DNA from: Bromus sterilis
Lineage: Eukaryota; Streptophyta; Magnoliopsida; Poales; Poaceae
Reading direction: 5' to 3'
DNA: 64,000 bases
Assembly (NCBI GenBank): GCA_950022295.1
Contig: OX465596.1
Coordinates: forward strand, 217,279,501-217,343,500
The notes under the pieces are model-generated. The model saw only the letters and a list, made by a program, of their open reading frames with translations. It had not been told where the DNA came from and ran no database searches. Position 1 is the stretch's first letter. Each line of letters opens with the position of its first letter. Below, piece after piece: positions 34,117-46,639 of this stretch. The translations under genes were made by a program, and so were the position numbers.

Positions 34117-34544
34117 TGACGAGGGGGTGACCCCACGACTCTTACAGATGAGTGTACCTAGAGCGTATCAAGCTAGAAGGCCCGCTGGAAGCCTCGACCG
34201 GCCCATGCCTGGCCCAGTCGAGGCACCGCCATAGGAGTCCTCGAGGATTATGGAAGCCGCCACTTGACGTCCAAGACTGAAGTTAGATTAGGAAACCCTC
34301 TGTGTAAACCTAGATGGACTCCTTGCGACCCAGCCTAGTATATAAAGGCTGGGCGAGGGGATATCTAGGGCATCGAATATTCAAGCAACACATCCGGTCC
34401 CGAGCGAACTCGCCTCCATCGTAATATAATCGAGAAGGAAGTGTTTTCTCCTGTTAGCCGACGAGTATCGCCAACCTGCACATCTCCTCTATGATCTAAC
34501 CCATGGTTCCTAACCATGGGATTTGCCGAGGTCAATCCTCGTCA
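34117..34544 (+). repeat. TatA 3' LTR, complete
   Basis: The 428-bp LTR begins TGACGAGG and ends CCTCGTCA, a perfect 8-bp inverted terminal repeat. A TATA box (TATATAAA) is at 34339-34346. The last ~240 bp match the truncated 5' LTR at 6001-6260. LINE sequence follows directly at 34545. Confidence 0.9.
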
Positions 34545-36422
34545 CCGAGAAGGGATAAATCGGACGATTTATCGGAATATCAGAAGGCCATCTCAGATCA
34601 TCAAGGCCATCCACCTTTTTAATAAACTATGGAAGATCATATAGGAGTGTTTTGAGTTTTTTAAAGAGAAGAGCGACAGTGTTTGGAGAATAGCATCTCT
34701 TCGACCAACATTGCTACACAGTTTCAAAGAACCTGGGATGGGAGATCGAAAAATCCTCAAAGCAAAATATCTTGGACCTAGGAATCTGAGTTTGGATGCT
34801 AATGTAACACGGGATGTGGTCAGACACGGGTTTACCCAACGGAATCATGAAAGTATTAGGATAACTAGCAGCCCAGTTGACTGATGTAAGGTACCCACCA
34901 AGTTCAACGAGGAGAGGGTCAGATTGCGTATTGCTCTAGGTAAACGATCGACCTTTAAACGGGAGCTCAACTAATGACTGGTATCGAATGAATTCATTAA
35001 AGGTCAACATATCTTGAGAGTCCCCCTGACTCTATTTCTATCCTCGGGCGCATGTTAAAAGTTGAAATCACCCGCAAACAACCAATCATCACTCGTAGGG
35101 ATAGAAAGATCAAACATCCAATCGGTAAATTCACCTCTCAAAGGACCAGAGCACGGTCCATAAATATTAACGAGTGTCCACGTATTACTGGATTGAGATG
35201 AGGTAAAACTAACACCTAGCGCAAAAGGTTTAGAGATAGTTTGAACCCCACAGAAAACTGAACCAACCCAAACAGTGAGAAAACCCCCCGAATTTCCAAT
35301 CGATTGCACAAAAGAAAAATTATCAAACTTCTCCTGAAAAAATTTCCGAACATAAGAGAGACCAAATCTTTCTCATTTAGTCTCCTGAAAACAAGCCATC
35401 AAGCATCCACCAAGCTCAATCGCATTATGAATGGCGAGATGTTTGTTATGTGAATTGATACCGCGACCATTCCAACATTTATTACGAGAACTCGTAAAAA
35501 GAGATTAGATAACATTGTCGGCAGCCTCATCATTGGAGCTGCTTGGAAGGGGGTTGGTCTGAAACTTGGCCTCGGTGAGCGCTTCGGGGAAAATTCCACA
35601 GAGCTTGGTACTAATGGATTGGATTTTCTTGACAATAGTGGGTGGCAGTATCTCATCAGCGCCAAGCTTGGATCCCAAGATTAACTCGGGTGCAGGAGTA
35701 GTAGGGGTGGAGTTAGTTTGAATCTTGGACACCAACCTAGGTTTAAATTTAGAAGCAGTCACTTTCTTATCAGTAAGGGGGTACACGAAATCCATCATAC
35801 TTGGTGGACGACTACTCCTGCGTAGCTGAACCGCATTAAAAACTTCCTTCTCATTAGCAATTGAGACTGTAACACTTGTGCCAAAGTAGTTGTGTGTACA
35901 TTATGATCATTAGCAGTCACTTTCTTATCAGTAAGGGGGTACACGAAACCCATCATACTTGAGGGAGGAAGTCGCCGGTAAGGAGAGTTGAGCAACCAGT
36001 ACAGTGTCCAACATGGTGGCTTCTAGATAGATGTCCCGTTCAGATTCAAAAGTTGGCCCAAAAGCAAGTGATGTCCCATAAGCAGCTCGAGACCAATCCT
36101 CACACTGAATAAAAACAATTTTATTCCAAGGCCTCATGGAGAGAGATCTCATTGGCATCAGGCGAGCAGCAAGAGAGGAGAAGGCAGTTCTCACAACCTC
36201 CAAGTACAAGGCAAGCAGATTTACAGTAAAACATGCAGTGATCCCCTCCCCCTGGCCTGCCTAAGTGATGTACCAAGTTCTATGTATCAGGTATATGAGT
36301 TTGAGCAAGGCCATATAACAATCGAAGTCCCAGATGTCAATTGTGATATTCACACCTCTAGCCCGAACAAAGTGAAGTTCTAAAGTTTCAGTGCCATGGA
36401 TGAGATCTTAAGCTGCATTATC
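34545..36422 (-). pseudogene. LINE fragment: ORF1 region and endonuclease
   Basis: On the minus strand, from right to left, an ORF1-type stretch (36420-35930) has HGTETLELHFVRARG and WSRAAYGTSLAFGPTF. A spacer follows, then an apurinic-type endonuclease (about 35480-34790) with WNGRGIN, CFQETK, LVNIYGPC, WLFAGDFNF and, near 34810, SDHIP. These are the order and motifs of L1-like plant LINEs. Several stops are present. The fragment ends before reverse transcriptase: TatA abuts its 3' side at 34544 and the Cop2 LTR abuts its 5' side at 36423. No poly(A) end is in the window. Confidence 0.82.
35754..35962 (-). repeat. 51-bp direct duplication in the LINE ORF1/ORF2 spacer
   Basis: 35754-35804 and 35912-35962 are identical except for one base. 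On the minus strand both encode GFVYPLTDKKVTA or DFVYPLTDKKVTA. The copies are 158 bp apart, and the sequence beyond 51 bp is only weakly similar. Confidence 0.8.
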
Positions 36423-36558
36423 TGTTGGAGATATGCCCTAGAGACAATCATGTTATGATGTTGTCTCCTTATGTATTCATGAGTTACTTTTATTGTCCTT
36501 GAATATCATCACGGATATGTATCAATAAGTATGTGACTGGTTTGTGAGACTATATATT
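36423..36558 (+). repeat. Cop2 5' LTR, first part
   Basis: TGTTGGAGATATGCCCTAGA is the typical BARE/Angela LTR start. It ends in ATATT, the target site of ChrD. Confidence 0.9.
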
Positions 36559-39500
36559 TGTCGGGACCTGGGGTTAGCGTATGCAAGTACAGTTAAGACA
36601 TAGTCATATGGAGAGCCGAGAACCGCACCCACTTGTCTAAGCAGACAAGGCCAAGCACTGAACATTCTCGAAGAGCATCGTACGTGAGGGGCATCCCATC
36701 CAGGCCGGATGATCAACTGTAATGGGTCCTCATCGTACGCACACAAGTCTACTGATATGGGTGGTGAACTCCCATATTCAAAGACAAGTCGCCTCAACCA
36801 TACTATCGACTATCTCTAGACTCTTACATAGACTTACTCCAGCCCGATCACTTAGTCGGGGTCTAGGGCGGGCTCGATCATACCACAAAGTGTGCCCGAG
36901 ACCGAGTCTCGAACAATCGCATCGCGATTCCCCAAGCTGCGCACATCTAAGGGCCACTTGGTGTATGAAAGACCGCCAGCCAGAACACAACTAAGGTCTC
37001 GAAAACCCATACAAAGACATGCATGTCATAAACATACACGCAGCACACATGCCTTGTATGAACAGCAGGTACCATTGCAATTCTCTACAAAGTGTACATT
37101 TTATTTATAACTCTTATAGAGTACACACAGAGATCACTTACAAGTGATCCAACATTACATCACATAGCGGAAGCAAATTATGTCTGAGTACAGACAAGTT
37201 TAACAAATTGGCTTAAGAAGCCTTATTCAACATAAAGCCCTCCACGAGGGAACCAGTCTGCTGACTGGGACTAGACTAGCTTAACTTCAGTCGTCCAGCT
37301 CGATGAAGAAGCCACCTTCGGGGTCAGTGGCGTCATCTAAAACATAGATTAAGCAAACGTGAGTACAAAGGCGTACTCAGCAAGACTTACATAGGAGCTA
37401 TACTACTCATGCACATGTATCAAGGAAAAGAGAGGTGGGGTTCACTTGCAGAAATGCTAGCTTTGACTTGGCTAGTCCTGAACTACGATTACCAGACTTT
37501 GAGGTAAGAAGCGTACACGAGTCCACTACTTTCACCAACCAATACACCACTATGGTGCCTTCCTCGACTTCCCCACGAGGAAGCACGCCATAGCACTCAC
37601 TCTTATCTTGGTGTGTTTTAGAAGTATCCGGTTCAAGTTATCTAATAATCAAGCTAAGCTTTCCAAGCAGTCCATAACCGCGGACGCGGCTATTCGAATA
37701 GTTTTGTTAACCTTGCAAGGGTGTACCGCTACACACACATGACCATCATTTACCGCCTTTGATCTCGACACCATTCAAGGGGTGCCAGCGAGGATGCTCA
37801 CCACAACTGTTATCTCATAGCCTATCTAGTCCAAGAAAGCCGCCTACTTGGGTTGGCTACCACAATCGTGAACCCGGCCGGTTTACCGAAGTGGACCCAA
37901 GCGATGTGTGCGTGGTGCATAAGCCGGTCTCGGATGAGCCGTTCTCTCACTTAGCATCCAGGCCACAAGCCTACCAGAACTCCGAACTACTGCGACATCT
38001 GGACATCGAAAGGGATGAGTTAATAAGTTGAGAGGGGTCAGTGAGCCCAATGTGTGGTTGTACTCTTCATCTTGGATCACCACACAAGAACTCGGACTTA
38101 GGGCGGTGTTCAACGAGACACCCCACCGTGTACTCCTACACAGCCTCTCATCGTTCACCTTGTATTAGGGTCGATTCACCAACACTTTTCTACCATCAGC
38201 AACATGATCATTCCCATCCCGACTCACATCACAGTAACAACATGGTATCATACTAAGCATGCAATAAGCGGTAACGTTTGCAGGGGCCACATGATATCAT
38301 TCAACTCCTACATTTGCTAGGATTATGGTTTGCTTACTACTGTGACAAAAGATAGGTCATGCAAAGGAATGGGTTCATCTATGCGGTAGAATCGTAACAT
38401 GGTGATCATCCTATACAATGCATAAGCGAGACATGAGAGGGAAGTGGGATTTTATCGACATGATCAATGGGGTTTTGCTTGCCTTGCTGACGAGATTCGG
38501 GTTCTGGATCTTCAGCGAAGGGGGTGACCTCTTGCTCCGGTTCCACCTCTACTCGACAAACAAAGCATGAAGTAGCAATCAATATGAATGCAATGCTCAA
38601 GCACATGATGGAATGTTTAAGCTTGAAGTACAAGTTTGATGTGTGAGGCAATTCCATTTAAGTGGAATATATTGCATTTTTTTTTAAATGCAAATTCAAA
38701 TTCCACATTTGAATTCAACATTAATCAAGTTACATGTGATATAGTTTGATCAATTTGAATTAAATTCAAATGTGTATGATATGCCTCTGAAGTGTGGTTG
38801 ATTGGTAACATAAATCCATGGTCCAAGTGGCAAAATCATTTGGTTCGAATTTGAAATAAATTCAAATAAAGCAAATGATATATGCTACTGGTCCCATTTT
38901 AAATTCAACTCAAACAGAGTTGAAAGTTGCTTATTTGGAAAGATAATTTTCTCCTGATCATTTTTCATATATTATTTGTCCAATTTGGAGTTAATATGAA
39001 TTTTCTATGAATTTCCAAAGTTTGGGGTATTTTCTGGATTTTCTGGATTTCTTTTTAATCATTTTTGAATTATTGCGTCAGCAGGGGGGTTTGACCCGAG
39101 TCAAACTGACAAGGGGTCCCACCTGTCATCCACAGTGGGGGTTAATCCCCTGATTAAAATTAACCCGAAGGGTTAATTAGTGGCTGGCCCCACCTGTCAG
39201 CCACTGGGTTAAGCTTAACAGGGTCATTAGGGGGGGCTAATGGTGGGCTCGCCGTGAAGTCGCCGGAATCCAGCCGGAGACTCGCCGGAGTTGGGTTCTA
39301 CGGCACGGAGAGGGGCCTGGAGTGCATGGACCTGCTCCTTGAGGTCGTCCGCATCGAGTGGTGGCATCAGGGGGGCACGGGGATCACCGGAGCGTCATCG
39401 GCGACGAGCGGCGGCGGAAGTCGGCACGGGACTCGTCGGGTTCTTCGTTTTGTGCATGGATTTGGAAACCGAGAGCATGGAAACGAAGCTGGGGTGTGTG

Positions 39501-40631
39501 CGGAGCTAGTGGAGCCATCCAGGGGTCAAACGGGGGCTCTGGCGAATGACTTCGACGACGAGCGGCGGCGCTTGGTCTCGGACCTCGTCGGAATCACGAT
39601 TCGGGCACGGATTCAAACGGCAAGATGAGGGGAAAAGCGCGCCTGCTCACCCTGGTTGCAGAGACGGACTCAAGGAAGCCGGAGGAGCTGCGGCTGCGGC
39701 GGAATCGACGACGAGCTCTTGCGGGTTCAGCGGCGGCTCGGTGAAGAGGACGACGTGCTCGGGGCTCCTGGCTTCGATTGCTTGCACACGGCGATGAAGA
39801 CGACGACGGCGCGCGTCCTGGACAAGGTGGCAGCGGCTGAGGAGGAAGGTGGCCACGGGTCTCCACGGCGGTGCGCTCCGGTGAGCTCTCGGACGTCGAT
39901 GAAATCGCGAAGAGGAGAGGGGGAGGAGGTCCAGGGAGAGGTGGAATGGATGCGGTGGCCTTCTGGGCGTCTCCAGGCGTGAAGAGGTGGCGAGGGGGAA
40001 GCAGGAGGTGGCCAGGGCTCGTCGGCGGCGTCGGTGGAGTGCTGCATGCATTCCACCGAGCAGCTTTGGGGCGTGGGGAGGAAGACGCCAAGGGGGCTCC
40101 GCGGGCTGGACCGGCTGGAGAGGTGGGCCTCGCCCCTGGGCGACAGGTAACGTTATCTAAATTCTTCTGTTTAATCTTTCCTTTCTTTTCTGTAATTTGT
40201 ATTGGCTCTGATAAAAAAATACCAAACCATTTTATTAAATGCTGAAAACTTTTATGTGGCCTCATAATAATATGGACTAGCCACTCATAAACTTTCAACA
40301 TTTTTAAAATTCAAATGATTTGAATTTTAAATCAAATAGGGGGATTTCTTTATTTCCAAGGTACTGTTTGAATATTTGAAAAATCTATGAGCATGGGGTG
40401 GGTCCCACATCACTTGATATGTGATCACACTCAGTTATAAGACTTTTCAAAACTCTAACATGAATTTTTGGAAAATATTTTTATCTGGCCTTTTGAATTA
40501 ATTCATCTGGGGGGGGTCTTCCTTCTCCCATTTGGATTTTGAATTTGATTTATAAGGTTTCTTTTTGAAACTTTTGCATGATGCAAAGGTACTAGCTAAC
40601 CCTAGCACATACCTAACAGAGGGATCTGACA
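36559..40631 (-). repeat. ChrD 3' LTR
   Basis: 4073 bp; on the minus strand it runs from TGTCAGATCCCTC to GGTCCCGACA. A GC- and CpG-rich block (39240-40140) looks like gene sequence and carries a 235-codon minus-strand frame also open in the other LTR, but composition alone can explain it. The start of the LTR holds the last codons of gag-pol (stop at 40498). Confidence 0.93.
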
Positions 40632-43600
40632 ACTCGCCCCCACTCAAAAGAATCTCGTCCCGAGATTCAGAAGTCTGCGGGAGGAAGGTGGGGTACTCGG
40701 CACTGAGACGGTCTTCTCTTTCCCACGTGGCTTCTCTTTGAGAGTGGTGTGACCATAGCACTTTCAGAAACCTAATCTTCTGACGACGAGTGACACGCTC
40801 TGCTGAATCAAGAATACGAACGGGGTATTCTCGATAATAAAGTTCATCTTGGAGATCAAGCGTTTCATGGTCGACTTCGCGGATGGGGTCCTTGAAGCAA
40901 CGCCTGAGTTGGGATACATGGAATACATCGTGTACTCGGGAAAGGTGCGGAGGTAGTTCAAGTTGGTAGGCAACTTCTCCACGTTTAGCAATAATGCGGA
41001 AAGGTCCGATGTAACGTGGGGCCAACTTGCCTTTGATACCGAAACGTTGGGTTCCCTTCAGAGGAGTAACCCGAAGGTAAGCCTTCTCATCCAGATTGTA
41101 GCTCTCATGCCTATGATGGCGATCATAGTAGCTTTTCTGACGAGACTGGGCTGCTTTCAATTGATCACGAACAATGCGAACTTGATCTTCTGCTTCCTTG
41201 ATCATATCTGGTCCAAAGAATTGTCTTTCACCGGTTTCTGACCAGTTTAGTGGTGTTCGACATCATCGTCCATAAAGGAGTTCAAAAGGAGCCATGTTCA
41301 GACTAGCTTGAAAACTATTGTTATAAGCAAATTCGGCATATGGAAGAGAATTCTCCCAATTCTTCCCGAATGAGATAACACAAGCTCTGAGCATGTCTTC
41401 AAGAATTTGGTTAACCCTTTCGACTTGACCGCTAGACTGAGGATGGAAAGCCGTACTAAAGGAGAGATGAGTTCCCATAGCATTCTGAAAGCTTCCCCAA
41501 AATCTAGAGGTGAAAAGGCTACCGCGATCAGAATTGATTTCCAAAGGAACACCGTGAAGGGACACAATTCTGGAGATGTACAAGTCCGCTAACTGACTAG
41601 CAGTTATAGACTCGCGAACCGGAAGGAAGTGAGCAACTTTGGAAAGCCTATCTATGACAACGAAGATGGCATTGTTTCCTTTCTGGGTTCTTGGAAAGCC
41701 TGTGATGAAGTCCATACCGACTTTGTCCCATTTCCACTCGGGAATAGACAAAGGTTGAAGTGTACCAGCAGGTCTTTGATGTTCTGCTTTAATGCGACGA
41801 CAAGCATCACATTCGGCAACAAATTGAGCAATGTCTCTCTTCATCCTAGTCCACCAAAATCTCTGGCGTAGATCTCGGTACATTTTCGTGCTACCGGGAT
41901 GAATTGAGAGGGGTGTGTCATGGGCTTCTTTGAGGATGAGTTGCCTTAGTTCCCTATTCTTAGGTACTACCAAACGATTTTCAAAGAATATCGTTCCCTT
42001 GTTATCTGTGGAGAAACATTTAGCAACTCCGCTAGCAATGTTCTCCTTGATCCGGCGTACTCCTCGTGCACGTCTTTGGGCAACTATGATTTGATCCTCA
42101 AGAGTCGGTTTCGCCACCAAGGTTGAAAGATAGCCATGAGGAACAATCTCAATATTGAGCTTGCGAAAGTTCTCATGAAGAAGTGGTTGATACTGCTGTA
42201 ACATGAGGTTGTTACAGTACGACTTACGACTTAGTGCATCAGCCATGACATTGGCTTTGCCTGGGGTGTAAGAAATTGCTACGTCGTAATCTTTTATCAA
42301 CTCAATCCAGCGTCTTTGCCTGAGATTAAGATCTGGCTGGGTGAAAATATATTTGAGGCTTTGGTGGTCGGAATAAATCTCACAACGATTACCAAGGAGG
42401 TAATGTCGCCAAGTTGTTAGAGCATGAACTACGGCAGCGAGTTCAAGGTCATGGGTAGGATAATTCTCTTCATGTGGCCGCAACTGGCGTGAAGCATAAG
42501 CTACCACATGTCGATCTTGCAGAAGTATGCATGCTAACCCTTGCCGTGATGCGTCACAATAGATTTCGAAATCTCTTTTGGTGTCTGGAGGTGCAAGCAC
42601 GGGTGCAGAAGTTAATCTTCTTTTTAGCTCCTGGAAGCTTTCCTCGCACTTGGAAGTCCATAAGAATTTTTTATCTTTCTTGAGGAGTTCAGTTAGAGGC
42701 TTTGCAACTTTAGAAAAGTTCTCGACGAAGCGACGGCAATAGCTGGCTAGGCCAAGAAAACTTCTAACTTGCTTAACCGATTCAGGTGGAGTCCAGTCAA
42801 GGATGGCCTGAACTCTCTCGGGATTCACAGCAATGCCTTTTGCAGAAATCACGTGGCCTAAGTAGGTCACTTCTGGTAGCCAGAATTCACACTTGGAGAA
42901 TTTAGCGTACAGGCGATGCTCTCTAAGTTTCATCAATACCAGCCTGAAGTGTTCGGCATGATCTTTTTCGTTCTTCGAGTAGATGAGAATATCATCAAGA
43001 TAAACTACAACAAATTTATCTAGGTACTCCATGAAGATCGAATTCATCAAGCGTGAGAATGTGGCGGGGGCATTGGTTAAACCAAAGGACATGACGGTGT
43101 ACTCGTAAAGACCATAACGAGTAGTAAAAGCCGTTTTGGGAATGTCCTTGTTTCGGATTCTGATCTGATGATAACCTAATCTTAAATCCATCTTGGAGAA
43201 GACGGCGGATCCTGCAAGTTGATCATAAAGATCATTGATCCTGGGCAGTGGGTATTTGTTCTTTATCGTCGCTAAATTTAGCGGGCGATAGTCTACGCAC
43301 ATCCTTTCTGTTCCATCTTTCTTCTTCACGAACAGAACGGGGCAACCCCATGGCGATGAGCTAGGGCGGATGAAGCCTTTTGCCAACGAAGCATCAAGTT
43401 GGGTTTTTAGCTCAGCTAACTCATGTGGGGCCATTTTATATGGGCGTTTGGAAATTGGTGCGGTTCCTGGAACAAGATCCACTATAAACTCTACACACCT
43501 TTCGGGTGGCATGCCCGGCAGCTCTTCAGGAAAAACATCCGGGAAGTCACGAACCACCGGAATATCTTCAAGTTCGGGAAGGGGAAGTACATTCAAAGAA

Positions 43601-45102
43601 TGCACTTGGGTTCTTGTTCTGGGTGAGGTATAGTTAACGGTTGTGCCTGAAGGGTGGGTGAGTTTCACGGATTTGCCTTTGCAATCAAGATAGGCATTCT
43701 GTCTTGATAGCCAATCCATGCCAAGGATGACATCAATGTCTGAAGACTTGAGGGCTATGAGTGAAGCAAGGAATATTAAACCCTCAATTGCTATTTGATT
43801 ACCATGGCTCACTCTACTAGTTTGCCATCTTGACCCTGGAGTTTGAATAATCATTGGGGTGGACAATTCAACAAAGGGCAACTCATGACGAAGTGCATAA
43901 CTTTCCGACATGAATGAATGAGATGCTCCTGGGTCGAAAAGAAAGGAAGTAGGAACAAAATTGACTGGGAGCGTACCAAGAATGACGTCAGTGGTGTCGT
44001 CAGTCTCTTCGGCGGCAATCTGATTCAGACGTCCACGATTGGCGGGAGGAGCGGGTTTGGCGGTGAAGACCTTCTGGGGTGGCTTGCCTCGACCATTGTT
44101 GTTGTTGTTGTTGTTGCCTCCGGCACGTGGTGGAGCATTCTGGTTCTGGATCTGGTTTTGGGGGCACTCGCGAGAATAGTGGCCTGCCTGACCACACTTG
44201 TAGCAAGCTCCGAAAAAAGTGCGTGGAGCTGGGTTATTTGGTGGAGCTGGGTGGAACTGGGTGGGTGGACGAGGCGCCGTATAGGATGGCCTCGGTGGGT
44301 TGTTCTGGCGGAACATGCTATTTGGGATCCAGATCTTGCGTTTCTGGGAACCAGAGCTGGATGAACCTTCCTCTCTAGGGTGTTTGCGGAAATCGTTGGG
44401 GGTGTTCATGTCCTCTGCCTTGATGGCTTTGTTGACAAGGACCTGGAATGTGGCAAAGTCATGGAGGTTGAGCTCACGACGAAGTCCGGTGTTGAGGCCA
44501 CGACGGAACCTCTCTTGTTTCTTGGAGTCGGTGGAGACTTCTTCAGTGGCATAACGAGCAAGTCGGTTGAACTCACGACTGAACTCGTCAACTGTTCTTC
44601 TGCCTTGGGTGAGGTTACAGAATTCCTCACGCTTGCGGTCCATGAGACCTTTGGGAATGTGGTGCTCGCGGAAAGAGGTACAGAACTCCTCCCAAGATGC
44701 AGGTGGTCCAACTGGGCGCATATTCAGAAAATTCTCCCACCAAGAGCTCGCGGCACCTTCGAGGTGATAGGTGGCATAATTGACCTTGTCGCCATCTGCA
44801 ACATGGCCGGCTTGGAGCTTCCTCTCGATGCTGCGAAGCCAGTCATCGGCGTCAAGGGGCTCGGTGGAGTAACGGAAAACCGGGGGATGAAGCCGGATGA
44901 AGTCGTTCAGAGACACCAGCTCATTGCGCTGCTGAGTGGTGTTGCGTGCGATGACTTCCAGTAGGTGGTGAGATTCACGGCGGTTCCTCTCGACCTCCAT
45001 CAGAACTTGGGCCATCGTGGGTGGGGGTGGAAGGTTGTCTTCCTCCTGATTGTTCCCACGACCTTGGTTACGACCAACCTGGCCACGAGTTCCTTGAGAC
45101 AT
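40498..45102 (-). pseudogene. ChrD gag-pol polyprotein, one in-frame stop
   Basis: ATG at 45102 (MSQGTRGQVG) is preferred to an in-frame ATG eight codons upstream because it heads the recognisable gag N-terminus. Gag contains DADDWLRSIERKLQ, GAASSWWENF and the knuckle CYKCGQAGHYSREC (near 44200). Protease follows (near 43930) with FDPGASHSF, where Asp-Ser-Gly is usual. RT has RMCVDYRPLNLA and the intact YLDDILIYS (near 43000). RNase H has YCDASRQGLACIL. Integrase has its HHCC module (41930-41800) and D,D,E in GMDFITGFP, NSDRGSLF and GQVERVNQ. TGA at 41265-41263 interrupts after FELLYGR; the frame then runs on through HVFHVSQLRR and a chromodomain-like WSHHSQREATWERED to 40498, inside the 3' LTR. 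A CGA to TGA transition explains the stop. Confidence 0.93.
40632..40649 (-). other. ChrD polypurine tract
   Basis: The minus strand reads TTTTGAGTGGGGGCGAGT directly before the 3' LTR start TGTCAGATCC. It also encodes part of the polyprotein C-terminus. Confidence 0.8.
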
Positions 45103-45432
45103 CCTGAGGTGAAAAACCAAAGTCAAACAGAGTTGAGTTGAAGAGTCTAATCAAGGTATTGAAGTACTGGAAGGATTACAGAGCAAAGGAAGTAATCATC
45201 TTGACAACATGGTGATAAAGCATACAAGCCATATATTCACAAGCTGTCATACAAACCATACATCGTTTTAGTACAAGCACCAAGCTAATACAAACGTGAT
45301 GACGATAATACATCCTTCAGAGGCACTCTGACTTCCTATACATTATTTATCTAAGCCTCTGGAACTTAGACACCTTGCTTACAATATACTAGGATACTAC
45401 TACATTCTCACTAAGTAAGACCACAGGCGGTC
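45103..45432 (-). other. Spacer between ChrD leader ORF and gag
   Basis: 330 bp, AT-rich, with no ORF or clear motif. Gag would need translation past the leader ORF by a spliced RNA, reinitiation or internal entry; no obvious splice pair was found by eye. Confidence 0.5.
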
Positions 45433-46212
45433 TCACTCATCTCCATCTCCATAGTAATCCTCATAGAAGTTACCCGCGTATCCCGGTAGCTGGAGGTGAC
45501 CATCGGAAAACACGGAGGCTTGTGGACCCTGATATCCATTTGGGCAAGGATGGGGCCTAGGTCCAGTGTAGGGTGGAAGCAAAGGACCACGGGGTGGAAA
45601 AATTCCTCCAATCTCGGGCCAAGCAACTCGAGAAGGCATCTAGGTCCTTACTGGATAGATCGCATCGTACTCCAGTGATCCCACGCTCACAAAGGGTGCC
45701 AAGAGCATCAGTGCTCGGTACAGACGAACACGAGTAGCGTGGAGCTCAAAACGGAGAGCGCGTGCATCACGATCTCTGTCACTAGCAAACCTAGCAGTCA
45801 CCTGAAGTGCTGGATCCTCTGCGGAGTGATCTGAGTAGAGTCCGGTGTAATATCCCTCTTCTCCTGGAAGTGCAGCTGGGATATAGCGGAATGAAGTCTC
45901 TCTCAGCAAAGTGTGCTCCTCTCTCAGCAGTGTGATACATGAGTATGCAGCATCCTGCACAGCCATGTTCTCGGTAACGCCGATGCCATGTCCAAGGTGG
46001 ATAGGCTGGGTGACTCCAACGTGGTGTGGGTAGATCCGGACAATGCAGTGAAACTGCGTCTGGTTGAAGTCGTGGAACTGCTCCTCGATGGGGTACTCAG
46101 GGTACCATCGATATCCCACATAGGACATCATCTCGATCAACGTGGCGGGGTGGCCACGCACACCGAGGCACCTGGTCAAACGAACAATCTGCCGAGGGGG
46201 AAGATTTGCCAT
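45433..46212 (-). pseudogene. ChrD leader ORF with dsRBD-like layout
   Basis: An ATG at 46212 (MANLPPRQIVRL) opens 190 codons, then TAG at 45642-45640. The same frame continues for 69 codons to a stop at 45433, so the ancestral protein was about 259 residues. Residues ~20-100 follow the alpha-beta-beta-beta-alpha order of double-stranded-RNA-binding domains: helix PATLIEMMSYV, PEYPIEEQ, FHCIVRIYP, LGHGIGVT, and helix AVQDAAYSCITLLRE. The lysines that usually contact RNA before the last helix are not present. The C-terminal part is rich in Pro, Gly and Tyr and ends in acidic DYYGDGDE. It lies between primer site and gag on the coding strand, 330 bp before the gag ATG. Extra ORFs at this place are known from grass chromoviruses. 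The domain reading is my inference. Confidence 0.7.
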
Positions 46213-46623
46213 CTGAAACAGAAAGCAAGAGTTTGCAAATGCATCAGATTATATGATAAACCTGGAATGACTCGGACAGCATAACGGCTGTAATTGTAAG
46301 AAATGACAATTTCTTTCAATCATGAAAAACAGCACTTACATAATACGATGTAAGAAATCAGCATTATAACAATGCTAGGAAAACCTGGACACAACTTTCC
46401 TACGGCTATAAGGAAGCAATCAACGAGATATGCTAATCAGACAGAGGAGAGCCTAGTCCTATCTTCCCGTAGAGTAAGATGAGGGTGACTCAGAACTCAG
46501 AACGAAGGGGGTAAGGAGAAAAATGAAGCCTTACGTTGTTCCCTTATATACCCAGAGTAACTATATAACTATAGCAAGCTAGACTCAACTTCGGCCAAGG
46601 CTACTAGTCCTACAGTCAGTCCT
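46213..46623 (-). other. ChrD leader upstream of the extra ORF
   Basis: 410 bp between primer site and the leader-ORF ATG. No recognised feature beyond short A/T runs. Confidence 0.5.
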
Positions 46624-46635
46624 GCTCTGATACCA
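46624..46635 (-). other. ChrD primer-binding site
   Basis: The minus strand reads TGGTATCAGAGC four bases after the 5' LTR end, complementary to initiator tRNA-Met. Confidence 0.93.
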
Positions 46636-46639
46636 AGTC

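Larger units (their letters stand above)
6001..34544 (+). mobile_element. TatA: Tat-lineage gypsy element, host of nested insertions
   Basis: The element runs from a truncated 5' LTR (6001-6260), a primer site and degenerate gag (to 8880) through pol (to 12674), repeat arrays (to 13800) and an antisense ORF to the 3' LTR (34117-34544). It is interrupted by a solo LTR at 6938-8607 and by AthB at 14097-32205. Without the insertions it spans about 8.8 kb. Lineage is set by the polyprotein: the protease/RT junction, the YRTMPFGLKNAGATYQ stretch of RT and a second RNase H with GSKRHQGDGAGVV are characteristic of Tat/Retand elements. Many stops and frameshifts show it is old. Confidence 0.85.

Noticed and set aside
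39594..40301. A 235-codon minus-strand frame, identical in position in both ChrD LTRs (also 49673-50380)
   Set aside because: It is Pro/Ser/Arg-rich and lies in a CpG-rich block where long frames occur by composition on several frames. It shows no domain, and it is shared only because LTRs are copies of each other.
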